25,795 nt of DNA, from positions 1 to 25,795 of the forward strand of contig JAJJLU010003888.1 of NCBI GenBank assembly GCA_023807065.1, in the 5' to 3' direction. This document shows positions 7,613-18,748 of the stretch, one piece after another. The position numbers and the translations under genes were made by a program. The stretch's first letter is position 1. Each line of letters begins with the position of its first letter. The notes below the pieces were generated by a model. That model was given only the letters and a program-made list of their open reading frames with translations. It did not search any database and was not told the DNA's origin. Source of the stretch: Isotricha intestinalis (lineage: Eukaryota > Ciliophora > Litostomatea > Vestibuliferida > Isotrichidae).

Positions 7613-10198
7613 ATGAAATTGAAATTTATTTCCTTTTTTTCTTTTAAAAATAATATATTTCAAATTTTGATTGTATCTTTACTTATACCTTTTATTTTTA
7701 TCTTTCAAAGAAAACATGTGGAAATACAATATAGAAATTTATTTTCAGAAAGAAAAATGGAAAATATATGTGCAGAAGGAGATAAATTTTTTTTAAAGTA
7801 TTATGAAGATTACAGTTACAATTATTATCCATCCATAAAAACGAAATATATTAATTATATGATAAATTATATAAAGGATAAGGATTCACAATATATTAAA
7901 AAATATTTATCTAGAATTGGTGTTTATTTGTTTTTTTTATCATTAGATTTTGTTATTATTATTTTCTGGTTCATTTATTGTATTTGCTGTTGTAAACCGT
8001 TCTGTAATGATAAAAATAACATTAATAATAGTATAATATCAAAAGATTCCCAAGATGAAATTTTAAAAGAGGAGAATAGAAACAATAACAAAATAATTAA
8101 TGAATCAAATAAAAATATAACCAATTCCCAAATTAAAAGTTCAAGTCATTCTACCATAAAAAATTCAGATAATAATAATAATACTATTGATAATTTATAT
8201 AAAAATTCAAAAAATGATAAATATAAAAATAGTATTAAAAAAAAAGAAAAGCATGGATACGTGTCTAAAATAAGTTTTCCATTTTTATTAATATTAATAA
8301 TGAATTACATTATTATAATTTGTATTATATTACTATTATCATTAGGATATAAATTGAAAAAAGAAATAAATTCTACAACTTGTTCATTATTATATATTTA
8401 TACTAATATAATACAAGGAGAAACATTAAATAAAAATACACCAAAATGGGAAGGAATAGAAAATATAAAAAATATATTTATAACATTATCAAATAAAGTA
8501 GAAGAAATAGGAAAATATTATCCTATTATAAATAATTATTATGAAAAAATTAAAACTGAATTTTATGTAAAAATCAGTAATGAAGAATTTGTTACTAATG
8601 AAAAAAAAATTTACGACGAAAAATTTACTAACAATAAAATATTAAATCCAGATATTAGGGATAATTCAAATTTAAATATTTCTGTTGATTATTATTATAA
8701 TTTATCTTATAATTTAAATTTAACTTATAATGATTATTTAATTAGTCTTTCTCCAATTGAAAAATCTTTATTAATTTTTATTACTCATTTAAAAATAATA
8801 AATGAATCTTCATTTAATATTAAACAAAATATTTTAAATTCAATTGATAAATTAAACGACATTATGTTCACTTTTAATGATTTTTCTGACAATATTCTCG
8901 AAGAACTTATTAAATATCAAAATCAAATTAATAAAAATTTTAATAAAGTTTTTTTCCCAATTTTTCTTTTATTTTTATTTTTTACATTATTACTATCTAT
9001 TATAGGTTTTTTTTTAATTTTTAAACCTCAAATCTCTTTTATGAAAATTTTATTTCATATTGTTTTACAATTTCAAATTATTTTGACTTTGATAACTTTC
9101 TTAATTGGAATATTTTTAGGAATATTGTCTTTTATAGGAAAAGATTTTATTAATGTTTTTTATTATGCTACAAGTACAGAAAATTTATATAATGAAAACC
9201 CAATCATTCTAAAAGGAAAAGCTACTAAATATATTAATTCATGTTTTAATTATAATAGTGATTTATCAGAAGAAATTGGATTAAACAGTGAAAATTCAAA
9301 TGTAGATTCACTTAGTGAAATTTATTTATTCGATTTCAATTTTAAAAAACAAATTAGTTTTTTAGAAAGTTTAACCTTCAAGACAGAAATTTTATATAAT
9401 GATTTTAAAAAAAATAATTCTGATATCACAAATGTGAATTATTATTTAAATGATAAACAATATTATATTCAGGATATATTAAATGAAATAAGAAAATTTA
9501 CTGACTTTTCTTTTAATAATAATTATATTTTAAAAAGTAATAAATATAAAACTTATCATATGTGGGTATTTAATATTGAGAATTGTGAAAAAAATTATTA
9601 TTATACTAAAGAAATTAATGATGAGAATGAAGAAGATAAATTATGTTTTAAAATATCTGATTTCACTAATTTTCCTAGATTTTATTCAGGAATAAATTGT
9701 AATTTTTCCTCTTTTTCAGATTGTCAACACGTTTTTGAAACTTATTTTGATAGATTAAAAAATTATTTCGATAAAAATGTAGATTTATTAGGATTTATGG
9801 TAACCCAATATCAAGATTATTATAATAATTTTACTGATATAAAATCAAAAATTATTGATACTTTAAAAGAGTCTCAAAAAGTTACCTCACTATTAAAAGA
9901 AATTTTTTCTAATTATTTAAATTATGATAATAGAATTTTTGATTTGTTAAATTGTAAATTCATTAAAAGAGATGTTAATATTTTTTATAATGAAATGGAT
10001 AAAAAATTGACTAATAGAGCTTTATTTTTATCAATTATGATTTTAATTATGTCTTGTGCATCAATGATATCAATTTTATTGGTTTTCATTTTCCCAATTA
10101 TGATTATAGAAAAAGAAATAGAAATAAAAGATAATAACATATTATCAAAAAATGAATTTATAAAGCCAGCAGTCATTCATAATAATGTAAATCAATAA
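7613..10198 (+). CDS. Prominin-like multi-pass membrane protein
   Basis: The 861-residue product has hydrophobic segments at about 14-31 (signal peptide or anchor), 102-127, 221-245, 448-472, 483-507 and 804-830. Taking the first as a signal peptide leaves five membrane passes, with a cytoplasmic loop after pass 1, two large outside loops (about 246-447 and 508-803) and a short cytoplasmic tail. That is the topology of prominins. Directly after pass 1 there is a Cys cluster, CICCCKPFC at 123-131, like the Cys-rich motif at the same place in prominins. Prominins bind cholesterol and mark plasma-membrane protrusions including cilia. The outside loops have many NxS/T sites and several Cys. Sequence identity is too low to be sure by eye. 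The next gene starts 131 bp downstream on the same strand. Confidence 0.7.
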   Translation: MKLKFISFFSFKNNIFQILIVSLLIPFIFIFQRKHVEIQYRNLFSERKMENICAEGDKFFLKYYEDYSYNYYPSIKTKYINYMINYIKDKDSQYIKKYLSRIGVYLFFLSLDFVIIIFWFIYCICCCKPFCNDKNNINNSIISKDSQDEILKEENRNNNKIINESNKNITNSQIKSSSHSTIKNSDNNNNTIDNLYKNSKNDKYKNSIKKKEKHGYVSKISFPFLLILIMNYIIIICIILLLSLGYKLKKEINSTTCSLLYIYTNIIQGETLNKNTPKWEGIENIKNIFITLSNKVEEIGKYYPIINNYYEKIKTEFYVKISNEEFVTNEKKIYDEKFTNNKILNPDIRDNSNLNISVDYYYNLSYNLNLTYNDYLISLSPIEKSLLIFITHLKIINESSFNIKQNILNSIDKLNDIMFTFNDFSDNILEELIKYQNQINKNFNKVFFPIFLLFLFFTLLLSIIGFFLIFKPQISFMKILFHIVLQFQIILTLITFLIGIFLGILSFIGKDFINVFYYATSTENLYNENPIILKGKATKYINSCFNYNSDLSEEIGLNSENSNVDSLSEIYLFDFNFKKQISFLESLTFKTEILYNDFKKNNSDITNVNYYLNDKQYYIQDILNEIRKFTDFSFNNNYILKSNKYKTYHMWVFNIENCEKNYYYTKEINDENEEDKLCFKISDFTNFPRFYSGINCNFSSFSDCQHVFETYFDRLKNYFDKNVDLLGFMVTQYQDYYNNFTDIKSKIIDTLKESQKVTSLLKEIFSNYLNYDNRIFDLLNCKFIKRDVNIFYNEMDKKLTNRALFLSIMILIMSCASMISILLVFIFPIMIIEKEIEIKDNNILSKNEFIKPAVIHNNVNQ

Positions 10199-10329
10199 TT
10201 TAAAGAAAAAAATGATAAATTAATTCTTTTTTATAATATTGTTTAATTATTAAACAAAAATATTTTTAAGTTTTATAAAAAATTTCATAAATAAAATGTT
10301 TATAAAAATATAATTGGATAAAATAATAA

Positions 10330-13300
10330 ATGAAAATATTGATTCAAATTAAATTATTGTTTCTTTTTTTTTATAAGGAAGTATTAACTATATCTGAACT
10401 GAATAGATCAAAATATAATCATAACACAATAAAGTCAAAGAATTCATATATATATGAAATAAAAAATTTTACAGAAGATTCATTAGAAATTGATTTAATA
10501 CAAATAAAAGGAAATTCTAATCTTCATAAATTTATTTGTAAAACACAAAATTGTGAAATAACTGAGGAAAATTATTTATATTTACATTATAATAAAGAAA
10601 TTTTAGATTCATATATTATAAATAATCAGCAAATATTATTTTTATTTAAAGATGATTTTTCAGAATTAAAAGATGAAAAAATTTTAATTGCAGTTTATTG
10701 TGATGATGAAATTGATTGTGAATATTATATAGGAACTCATAATAAAACAAATAAAATTATAATACCGGAAAATATATTTTGTATGCATATGATTAATAAT
10801 ATAAATTTAACTTATATCTTTAATGAAAATAAAAATAATAAAAATATTTATGTTAAAATTATGGGTTTATTTGGTAAATTCAAAGTTAATTTTAAAAAAA
10901 AAGAATATAATGATAAGATTATTTTGAATGGGAATTCTTTAATTTTTGAGAATGAAATAGTACAAAATGAAATTGTGGAAATGAATATTAATAATATTGA
11001 TGGAAATAATTGTCCAATTTTATTTTTTGTTTTTTATTCTTATGAGAAAAATTATTTGATGATGAATAATATTTTATTTTCTAGTTTATTATTTAATAAG
11101 GATGATGAAAAAAAAATTATTTTTAATGTCGAGCCAAATAAAAAACTTCAAATTTCTTTAGAATCTAAAGGTTGTGAGATGAAAATTGCAGATGAAGAAA
11201 ATTATTATTTGACAAATTTTTTTAATCAAATATATTCTAATTCTACAATTAATTTATCTATAAAAATAAATTCGAATGAAGAAAATAAAAAAGAAATTAG
11301 TAATTTTATTCTAAATGAAAATAATAATGAAAATACTTTTTGCTTTATTCAAGGTTATTCAACTTTATTAGATAATAATTTAGATAATATTTTAGTATTA
11401 AATGAAAATATCCAAAATAAAATAGTATTAGAAGAAAGAAATAAAAAACTATCAAAATATTTAACATTAATTATTATCCCATATAATTCATATTCTATTG
11501 AAGGATATTCTTTTAAAATTAATATGGAACCAAATTCAAATATTTCTTTAACTTTATCAATAAAAAAGAAAAACATTAATTATTTTTTAATGTATTCTCG
11601 AGTAATAAAGTTAGATTCTATAATATCAAAATATTGTGAAATTAATGAAATATGTTTAATTAAAGTTGAAATTGAAAATAAAATGAACCAAATAAGTGAA
11701 ATATCACTTAAATTAATTACAAGAAATGAAATAACTTATTTAGAAAAAGATAAAGTTATTACTGATAGAATTGAAAATTCTAATTTAGTTTTTTATAGAG
11801 AAATTTCCTCAAATGAAAAAGGTTTAATAACAGGAACTACAGTAAATATTTCTCCATTTTTTAAGGCTTATTTTATTCCTATTGCTTTATATAATAAATC
11901 TAATGTTTATCCTTTTGATTTTGAAAAATTTAACAATAATGATGTTGAAGAAACAAATAAAGATACTTTAACATTAAATTTTGATTCCAAAGATAAAAAT
12001 TGTTCTAATGGTTGTATTCTTTTTTTAAAATCAATTTCAATTCCAATTGAACCTTTTATACATTTATATTATAAAAAAAACAATGAAATTATTTATATAA
12101 AAGAAAATACAGATATTTTAGGAAATATAAATTTTAATAAAGATAAAGAAGATGATATTTTTATTTTAAAAAATTATTCTTCATTAACATCAAGATTTAT
12201 ATTAACATTTGATTCACTAAATGAAAAATTGAATATAGAAGATTTAACAGAAAACAAAACTTTGATAAAAGAATTTTTTATTCCAAAAGGTAAAGATTTT
12301 ATTAATATTAAATCAAACGAAAATTCACTTTTTTTTAATCATTCATTAAAAATTACAATATCAAAAATTAATAAAAATTCGAATTCTAATAGACCATATG
12401 TTTTCAAAATTATTCCTCAAATTTTAAATATAGACTTTATGTATATTACATCTTTTACAACTGAAATTTGTATTCCAGAAATGACTTTACCCCATTATTA
12501 TTATCAATGCAATTTTATTTATCATCCAATTGAAGGTTCTTTCATTAAAAATTTTATTATTTCAGCTTTTGAAGAAGGTTACGGTTATAAAAAATATATT
12601 GGAATTTCTATTTTAAATGTTAATGATAATGGAAGAACAGATTTTGATATTTATAAAAGATTAAATAATAGCTTTCCTCCTGATTATACGAATAAATCTA
12701 AAAGTTCTATTGAACCTTCTTTTATATTTTATCCAAGTGATGAAGATAAAATTAATGAAAATTTTTATATTTTCATTAAAATTATTGGAACTGTAAAAAA
12801 TCAAGATTTTAAGAATTTTTTATTTTTTAGTACAAATAATTTTAATGACAAAAATTATATAATTAATCCTGTTTTAAATTTTGAGCAATTTTATTATTTA
12901 TATGAAAGACTAAATTATTATTATGAAAATGATAGTAAGGAAAATAATCAATTTATTTATCATTTTCAAATTAATAACCATGCTAAAAAAATTATATTCA
13001 AAGGTTATGATTTAAATGAAATAATTGATGGAAATTTTATTTTAACAATATCCAATTTAAAAGAATTAAAATATATTATAAATTCAATAGATGAACCAAA
13101 TGCTTTAGTAAATACAAAAATCTGGAAAGATAAAAATAATCAAAAATATGAAAATTTACCTTTCAATAAAGAAAACAAAATAATATTATTTGATTACACT
13201 TTACCCTTAACTTTCACAATTAAATTAGATTATACTTTTCAATTTACTGTTAATTTTAAAATAAGAAATTCAAAAGACCCTTCTGATAATACTATCAATA

Positions 13301-14358
13301 ACTGTTTTGATAATTATGAATTAATTACTTATTTATACGATGAATCTAATATTAACTTAACCAAAAAAAATTTGACTTTTATTAAATTAAAACTAGAAAC
13401 TATGTTTATAATATCATCTTTATCAATTAATCCAAATGAAACTTATACACATTTATTTATTCAATTAAAAAATACTTCATATGTACCAAAAATAGAAATA
13501 TTAGAAATAAATATTTTATCATATACTATTAATAGAAATAGATTTTTTTTACAAGAAAAATCTTATTTTTATGGTTCAATGAATACAAGCGAAAATAATA
13601 GTACTATATTATACTTAAGACCTATTTTAGGAAAACCAATTTCTATAGAATTTTCAAGTTGTAATAACATTTTATATTCTATAAGAATTTACCATGGATA
13701 TACGATTTATGTTAAAAAAGAAATAAAAACTTTAAAAAAAAATTTAATAAATGGAAAATTAAATTTCAAAGTTGATATAGATGAAAGTGATTTACCTGAT
13801 TTAAAAATAGAAATAAGAGCCTTAAATTCAATTCCAACTATTTCATATTATGTTATTAAATATAGAATTGGAGAACCAATAAACTTTAAAATTGATAGAC
13901 AATTAAAGTTAAATATGAAAGAATTAAATTTAAGTGTTGATTGGGGTGAAATTTTTCCTGAAGATATTTCTCAACAAATAAAACCAATTTATTATCTTAG
14001 AATAAATGAAAAAGAAACCATGAATTTTTCTTCTATTTGTTTTCAAGAAGAAAGTAAAAATGAATCTTTAGAAATAAGTTCAGGAATTAAAGAAAAAAAT
14101 TTGGAATTCGAAAATTATTATGTTTCTTTAATTGCTTATTTTATTTATAATAATAATGAAGAATTTTTATTGTCATTTGAAAATTATTATTTAAAAAATG
14201 AAATGGAAGGAAAATATCAATGGATTAGTGTTATGATTATTTATATTTTAATTTTTTGTTTTTTTTCTATTTATTATTTAAAAAAAAATATTAATAAAAA
14301 ATATTATCAAAAAAATAATTCAAAAGAAATTGAAAAATTTATAAATGAAGAAATTTAA
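10330..14358 (+). CDS. Large type I membrane protein of unknown function
   Basis: The 1342-residue product begins with a signal-peptide-like segment (MKILIQIKLLFLFFYKEVLT) and has one membrane segment near the end (about 1298-1317), followed by a 25-residue Lys-rich cytoplasmic tail. The roughly 1270 residues outside are Asn/Ile/Phe-rich with frequent NxS/T sites and alternating polar and hydrophobic residues, suggesting repeated beta-sandwich domains. I do not recognise a specific family; large single-pass surface proteins of this style are common in ciliates. It follows the prominin-like gene by 131 bp on the same strand, so a shared surface-membrane role is possible but is inferred from position only. 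Confidence 0.85.
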   Translation: MKILIQIKLLFLFFYKEVLTISELNRSKYNHNTIKSKNSYIYEIKNFTEDSLEIDLIQIKGNSNLHKFICKTQNCEITEENYLYLHYNKEILDSYIINNQQILFLFKDDFSELKDEKILIAVYCDDEIDCEYYIGTHNKTNKIIIPENIFCMHMINNINLTYIFNENKNNKNIYVKIMGLFGKFKVNFKKKEYNDKIILNGNSLIFENEIVQNEIVEMNINNIDGNNCPILFFVFYSYEKNYLMMNNILFSSLLFNKDDEKKIIFNVEPNKKLQISLESKGCEMKIADEENYYLTNFFNQIYSNSTINLSIKINSNEENKKEISNFILNENNNENTFCFIQGYSTLLDNNLDNILVLNENIQNKIVLEERNKKLSKYLTLIIIPYNSYSIEGYSFKINMEPNSNISLTLSIKKKNINYFLMYSRVIKLDSIISKYCEINEICLIKVEIENKMNQISEISLKLITRNEITYLEKDKVITDRIENSNLVFYREISSNEKGLITGTTVNISPFFKAYFIPIALYNKSNVYPFDFEKFNNNDVEETNKDTLTLNFDSKDKNCSNGCILFLKSISIPIEPFIHLYYKKNNEIIYIKENTDILGNINFNKDKEDDIFILKNYSSLTSRFILTFDSLNEKLNIEDLTENKTLIKEFFIPKGKDFINIKSNENSLFFNHSLKITISKINKNSNSNRPYVFKIIPQILNIDFMYITSFTTEICIPEMTLPHYYYQCNFIYHPIEGSFIKNFIISAFEEGYGYKKYIGISILNVNDNGRTDFDIYKRLNNSFPPDYTNKSKSSIEPSFIFYPSDEDKINENFYIFIKIIGTVKNQDFKNFLFFSTNNFNDKNYIINPVLNFEQFYYLYERLNYYYENDSKENNQFIYHFQINNHAKKIIFKGYDLNEIIDGNFILTISNLKELKYIINSIDEPNALVNTKIWKDKNNQKYENLPFNKENKIILFDYTLPLTFTIKLDYTFQFTVNFKIRNSKDPSDNTINNCFDNYELITYLYDESNINLTKKNLTFIKLKLETMFIISSLSINPNETYTHLFIQLKNTSYVPKIEILEINILSYTINRNRFFLQEKSYFYGSMNTSENNSTILYLRPILGKPISIEFSSCNNILYSIRIYHGYTIYVKKEIKTLKKNLINGKLNFKVDIDESDLPDLKIEIRALNSIPTISYYVIKYRIGEPINFKIDRQLKLNMKELNLSVDWGEIFPEDISQQIKPIYYLRINEKETMNFSSICFQEESKNESLEISSGIKEKNLEFENYYVSLIAYFIYNNNEEFLLSFENYYLKNEMEGKYQWISVMIIYILIFCFFSIYYLKKNINKKYYQKNNSKEIEKFINEEI

Positions 14359-15862
14359 AAGATGAATAATAAACATATTATTTAAATATATTTATTAATA
14401 ATTTAATCCAAATATTAATTTTTTTGTTTAGAATTATTAAATATAATATTAAAATAAAATAATAAAAATTGTCATATTAAGAAAAATTAATCATTAATTT
14501 TTACCTAAAAGAATATATAATAAATCAAGGAATAAAGAAAAAATAGGAAGATTCGAAAAAATCAATTTTTCTTTATCATCATTGGAAACTATTAAAATAT
14601 ATGAAAAAATTATACATTTTATTCAATATTTTATGTTGATTCAAAAGAAGAAATTCAAAGCGTAGATTCTAAGTTTATATACATTTAATTTAAAATAATA
14701 AATATAATAATCAAAATAGAACAATATAATAAAAGTTTGTTCAAAACAAAAAGCAGTGATAATTTATCTTTCTTCAAAATATATAAATAAAATAAATGTT
14801 ACAATTAGGCAATGATTTGAAAAAATAAATTAATTTTATACAAATGTAAATATTGAAATTATCTTGTTTTAGTGGAAAGGATAATTTTGTGAATAACACA
14901 AGAATAAACTAGTAAAATTATATCAAACATAAATAATTATCATATAATTTGAATTAAGTGAGATTTTCCTTTCTTTTCAATTATAGCAATAATTAAAATA
15001 TAAAGAGATAGATAATATTATATGAAAATTGAGATAAAATATATACCAACTATTTTATTTATGATTATTGCTTTTATATTTTCATAGATAATAAAATAAA
15101 TAAAAATATTTTAATTGATTCTTTATTTATAGAATAAACAAAATTATTTATTTGAATCCATTATTCTTTTTTCTATTATTTTCAGAAAGTAAGTAAGAAT
15201 AACAACTAAATAAAAAAAAAAGAAAGAATAATAATGAAAAAATATCTTAATATTTTATTCCACATAAATTCATAAAATAATGAATAAAAAATATTATTGA
15301 ATGATTCTTTATTTGGTTATTTTAAAATTATTCTTTAATATGATTCTTTTAGAGTTTCTTTTGAGAGCTTCAATAAATCTATTATCATATAGATTCTCTT
15401 TAGATTTATTATTTCCTTCTATTTCTGGTTATTCCGTTTATTCTCATTCTTCTTTTTTTATTCTTCTTTTGAGATATTTAAAATATTTTTGAATGGTCTA
15501 AAAAACAATTTTTGGAGAATTCTTGTTTTATCAAATTGAAAAAAGAAAACCATCTAAAAATAAATACAGTAACAATTAATTCGATTCACATATTCCATTT
15601 TTATATTAATCTTTATTTTTCAAAGTCATGATTAAATGTTTACATTGTATTTTAATTTTATATTATTATGAGAGTATTTAGAATAATCTATACATATGTC
15701 GTGATAATATTATTTTTATTCCTATTTTAAAAAGAATAATTACATTTTTCTTTAATAAACAAAAAATGAATTAATGAAATCAAAATAAAAATACGAATTA
15801 TTTTAAAAATAAAAATAAAATATGATATAATTATAATAATATTTAAATAAATATAGTAATAA
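14359..15862. other. Long intergenic region (1.5 kb)
   Basis: No gene I can support. 14490-14790 on + has coding-like pieces in two frames (one with the segment FSLSSLETIKIYEKIIHF, another reading YVDSKEEIQSVDSKF) broken by stops. 15250-15450 has coding-like reading on the minus strand, broken by TAA. A 63-codon hydrophobic frame at 15301-15492 is of a length expected by chance. The region may contain decayed genes plus the promoter of the gene at 15863. Confidence 0.4.
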
Positions 15863-16855
15863 ATGGAAAATAAAAACAGATATTCAAAGATAATTAATAT
15901 ATATAAATTTCCATTTCCTTTTGAACATTTTTCATTTATAATAAAAGATATTCAGACTATAGGAGATTTTATGAATATTTTTCAAAATGAATTTATATCT
16001 GATATAATATTTTTAAAAGGAGATAAATCAATTTTGAAAAATACTTTTTTTTATTTTAAATATAAAAAATTAATAAGTGTTTATTTTAAAACAGAAAATT
16101 TCATTGAAAATGATTATTTTTTAAGAATAGAATATAGAATGTATAAATCAAATCCAATTTTATTTGAAATTATTTTTTTAATTAATTTACATTATCAAGA
16201 TGAAAATAGTTGTTTATTTATTTTAGAAATTGAATTTCCACAAAAAAATTTGAATAAATTAAAATCAGAAGCAATTTATAGAGAATTTTTTAATAACTGT
16301 GAAATATTATCAAATTCAATTAAAATAAATCAAATTTTTTCTTTTTACAATACAAATATAATTATAAATTCAAATTATGATTTAGTAATGAATATTTGTA
16401 CTCACTATGAATTATTTAGATTATTTTTACCTAGTGTAAAATTATTTACTAAAGTTAATATTTATAATCAAGAAAATGAAAAAAATAATGATAAAGAAGG
16501 TTTATTAATGAAAGATTCAGTTTTTAATATTATATTCAAAAAAGAACATAATTTTTTTCTTTTTCCTAATAATATTATTTTAAAAGTCCATAAATTTAAA
16601 AATTATAAAGATCAATGCTTTATAAGATATAAAGTTTTAAAATTTGGAAAATTAAAAAATATTCCAATATATTACATTTATTTTTTTATGAGAAAAATCA
16701 CTGAAAATCATACTTTTATTTCAATTAAATTAAATTTTTTTCCTTCTATTCAAAGATCTTTCATTTCAACTGTTGATAATTATGCAAATCAATTATTATA
16801 TAATGTTAAAAATGTTTGTTTGAGTTATATGAAGAAGAAAAAAAAATTTGATTAA
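15863..16855 (+). CDS. Protein of unknown function, possibly two START-like (SRPBCC) domains
   Basis: The 330-residue product has no signal peptide or membrane segment. It appears to have two units, about 15-150 and 160-325. Each starts with a Phe-rich helix and continues with alternating beta strands. The second unit ends in an amphipathic helix (about 295-320), the usual ending of the SRPBCC/START lipid-binding fold. The segment DLVMNICTHYELFRLFLPSVK resembles the helix-turn opening of such domains. This is a judgement from pattern only; the gene itself is certain from the 330-codon open frame. Confidence 0.75.
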   Translation: MENKNRYSKIINIYKFPFPFEHFSFIIKDIQTIGDFMNIFQNEFISDIIFLKGDKSILKNTFFYFKYKKLISVYFKTENFIENDYFLRIEYRMYKSNPILFEIIFLINLHYQDENSCLFILEIEFPQKNLNKLKSEAIYREFFNNCEILSNSIKINQIFSFYNTNIIINSNYDLVMNICTHYELFRLFLPSVKLFTKVNIYNQENEKNNDKEGLLMKDSVFNIIFKKEHNFFLFPNNIILKVHKFKNYKDQCFIRYKVLKFGKLKNIPIYYIYFFMRKITENHTFISIKLNFFPSIQRSFISTVDNYANQLLYNVKNVCLSYMKKKKKFD

Positions 16856-17549
16856 AAATTTGTAATATTAATTTAAATTTTTTGTATAGAAATATAAAAG
16901 AAAGGTAATCAGGTTATGTTTATAATTTTGTAATAATAATATTTTATTAAATTGAGTTAATGTATTTTTCTTTTTTTAATTTATGTTAGAGGTGATTTTT
17001 AAGGTGTTTTTATTTTTGTTTAAATCATTATAAATAATTTAAATAAAAATTCAAATAAATTTAAATTGAAAAATTAAATAATTGAAGATTTGAAAAAATT
17101 CTTTATTTTAAAAAATTCATTTATATTTGAAACATTTAGGAAATAATTTTTTTTGGAATTAAATATAAAAAAATAAATCAACTAAAAATATTAAGTAAAC
17201 ATATCAATATTTTTTATTTAATTCTTCTAAAAGTTACATCAAATCTCTTTGAATCTTTCAGACAATAATAAATATTTAGATTCAATTCACATTTTATAGG
17301 AATTAAACAAGAATAATTTATCACTAAAAAAAGAAAAAAAATAAGACTATGAGAATAATAAGACCATAATTTAAATAATATTATAAATATGTAAATATTC
17401 AACTAAAAAAATTAAAAAATTATATAATTTTTTCGATAAAGACGGTGTTCTATTAAAAATTCATGAATTATTAAATTTTTATATTTACCTTAAATTAAAA
17501 ACATTTTAAATCTCAAATTTAATATAAAAAATAAATAATTTAAAAATAT
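16856..17549. other. Intergenic spacer
   Basis: No supportable gene. A 62-codon minus-strand frame at 17214-17402 is at the chance limit, and the + strand over the same bases also reads coding-like but with stops. I treat it as undetermined. Confidence 0.4.
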
Positions 17550-18647
17550 ATGAATAGTGAAGTAAATGTTCAAAATTCAGATACATTTAATCCAATTAAA
17601 TCATACGATTATAATTTAGATAGCAAATGTAATTCAAATAATAATGAAAATAAAAATTATTTATTAAATGATAATAATTTTTCAAATCAAAAATTTGATA
17701 AAGATATCAATTCTTTAAAAATAAAGGATAAAAATTCAAATAATAAAAAAGAAGAACTTATTAAATTATTATATCAACAATTAGAATTAGATGAAAATCA
17801 CATCAATGAAAATTTAGTTGATATTGAAAATTTAAAAATAAACTTTGAAAAAGAAATAATAAACAATAATAATAATAATAATAGTAATATAAATAATGAG
17901 GAAAATATTAAAGATAAACAAATTAGAGAATTAAAAATTCAAATTCAAAAACTTTTAAAAAGTGATAAAAAGTTAAAAAAAGAATTATTATATTTAAAAA
18001 AAAAATATGATAAAGTTATTGGACAATCAGAGAACACAAGTTTAGTATTAGGAAAAGAAAGAAGTGAAATATTTGATTTGAAAGCCTCTTATTATACAAT
18101 GACTGAAGTTTTTGATAGTCAAAATTTCAATAATGATATTGATTTTAATAATAAAAATTATCAAAGCTTATTAAAGGAATATGAAAAAATAAGAAAAGAT
18201 AATGAAAAAATAAATATTGAAAAAAATTCACTGAATGAAAAAATTCAAAAATTAAATATTGAAAAAGAAAAAATAGAAAAAGAAAATTTAAATTTGAAGA
18301 AAGAAATAGAAAATCTAAAAAAAATAAAATTCACAAATTTAAAAGAAGATGAAAATAAAGAATTTTTATTAACTGATAATAAAAATGAAAAAGAGAATAT
18401 AAAATATATAAATAATGAAAAACAGAATATAGAAGAATTCAAAAAATTAAAAATTGATTATGAAAACAATAAATTATTGCTTGAAAATAGTATTGAAGAT
18501 AATAATAATTTAAAACAACAAAATTTACATTTAAAAAAAGCAATGATAGAAATGAAAAAAAAATATGATAATGAATATAAATGTGTTTCAACAGCTTTAG
18601 CTGAATTAATTAAAAAATATAAATCTTTTCAATCATCCATAAATTAA
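17550..18647 (+). CDS. Coiled-coil protein
   Basis: The 365-residue product has a polar Asn-rich start (1-65), a first helix (65-105), a poly-Asn run at about 105-115, a Lys-rich coiled coil (118-160), a conserved-looking patch KERSEIFDLKASYYTMTEVF (about 169-188), and a long heptad-like coiled coil (205-345) rich in Lys, Glu and Asn. It has no membrane segment. It is likely a structural or scaffolding protein, for example cytoskeletal or basal-body associated; the family is not recognised. The Phe-rich frame on the other strand at 18245-18442 is a shadow of the coiled coil. Confidence 0.85.
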   Translation: MNSEVNVQNSDTFNPIKSYDYNLDSKCNSNNNENKNYLLNDNNFSNQKFDKDINSLKIKDKNSNNKKEELIKLLYQQLELDENHINENLVDIENLKINFEKEIINNNNNNNSNINNEENIKDKQIRELKIQIQKLLKSDKKLKKELLYLKKKYDKVIGQSENTSLVLGKERSEIFDLKASYYTMTEVFDSQNFNNDIDFNNKNYQSLLKEYEKIRKDNEKINIEKNSLNEKIQKLNIEKEKIEKENLNLKKEIENLKKIKFTNLKEDENKEFLLTDNKNEKENIKYINNEKQNIEEFKKLKIDYENNKLLLENSIEDNNNLKQQNLHLKKAMIEMKKKYDNEYKCVSTALAELIKKYKSFQSSIN

Positions 18648-18748
18648 AAAAGTAAAGAATACTAATATTAATATAATTATTATTAAATATATAATCTACT
18701 AATATTAAATGGAGATACAAAATTTTTAATTATTATTTATTTTTTAAA

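Noticed and set aside
9985..10176. 63-codon minus-strand frame
   Set aside because: It is a shadow of the C-terminal part of the prominin-like gene. The same applies to 11355-11576, 18245-18442 and 25033-25221, which lie inside other genes.
14490..14790. Coding-like pieces in the 1.5-kb spacer
   Set aside because: A-rich sequence gives Lys/Asn/Ile/Glu-rich reading in every frame. The pieces change frame in both directions and contain many stops, so I could not fix a gene.
15301..15492. 63-codon hydrophobic + strand frame
   Set aside because: With about one stop per ten codons expected here, a few frames of this size should arise by chance in the spacers. It has no recognisable motif, and the opposite strand reads equally coding-like.
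17214..17402. 62-codon minus-strand frame with a membrane-like start
   Set aside because: It is at the chance length limit, and the + strand over the same bases also looks like broken coding sequence. There is no family match.
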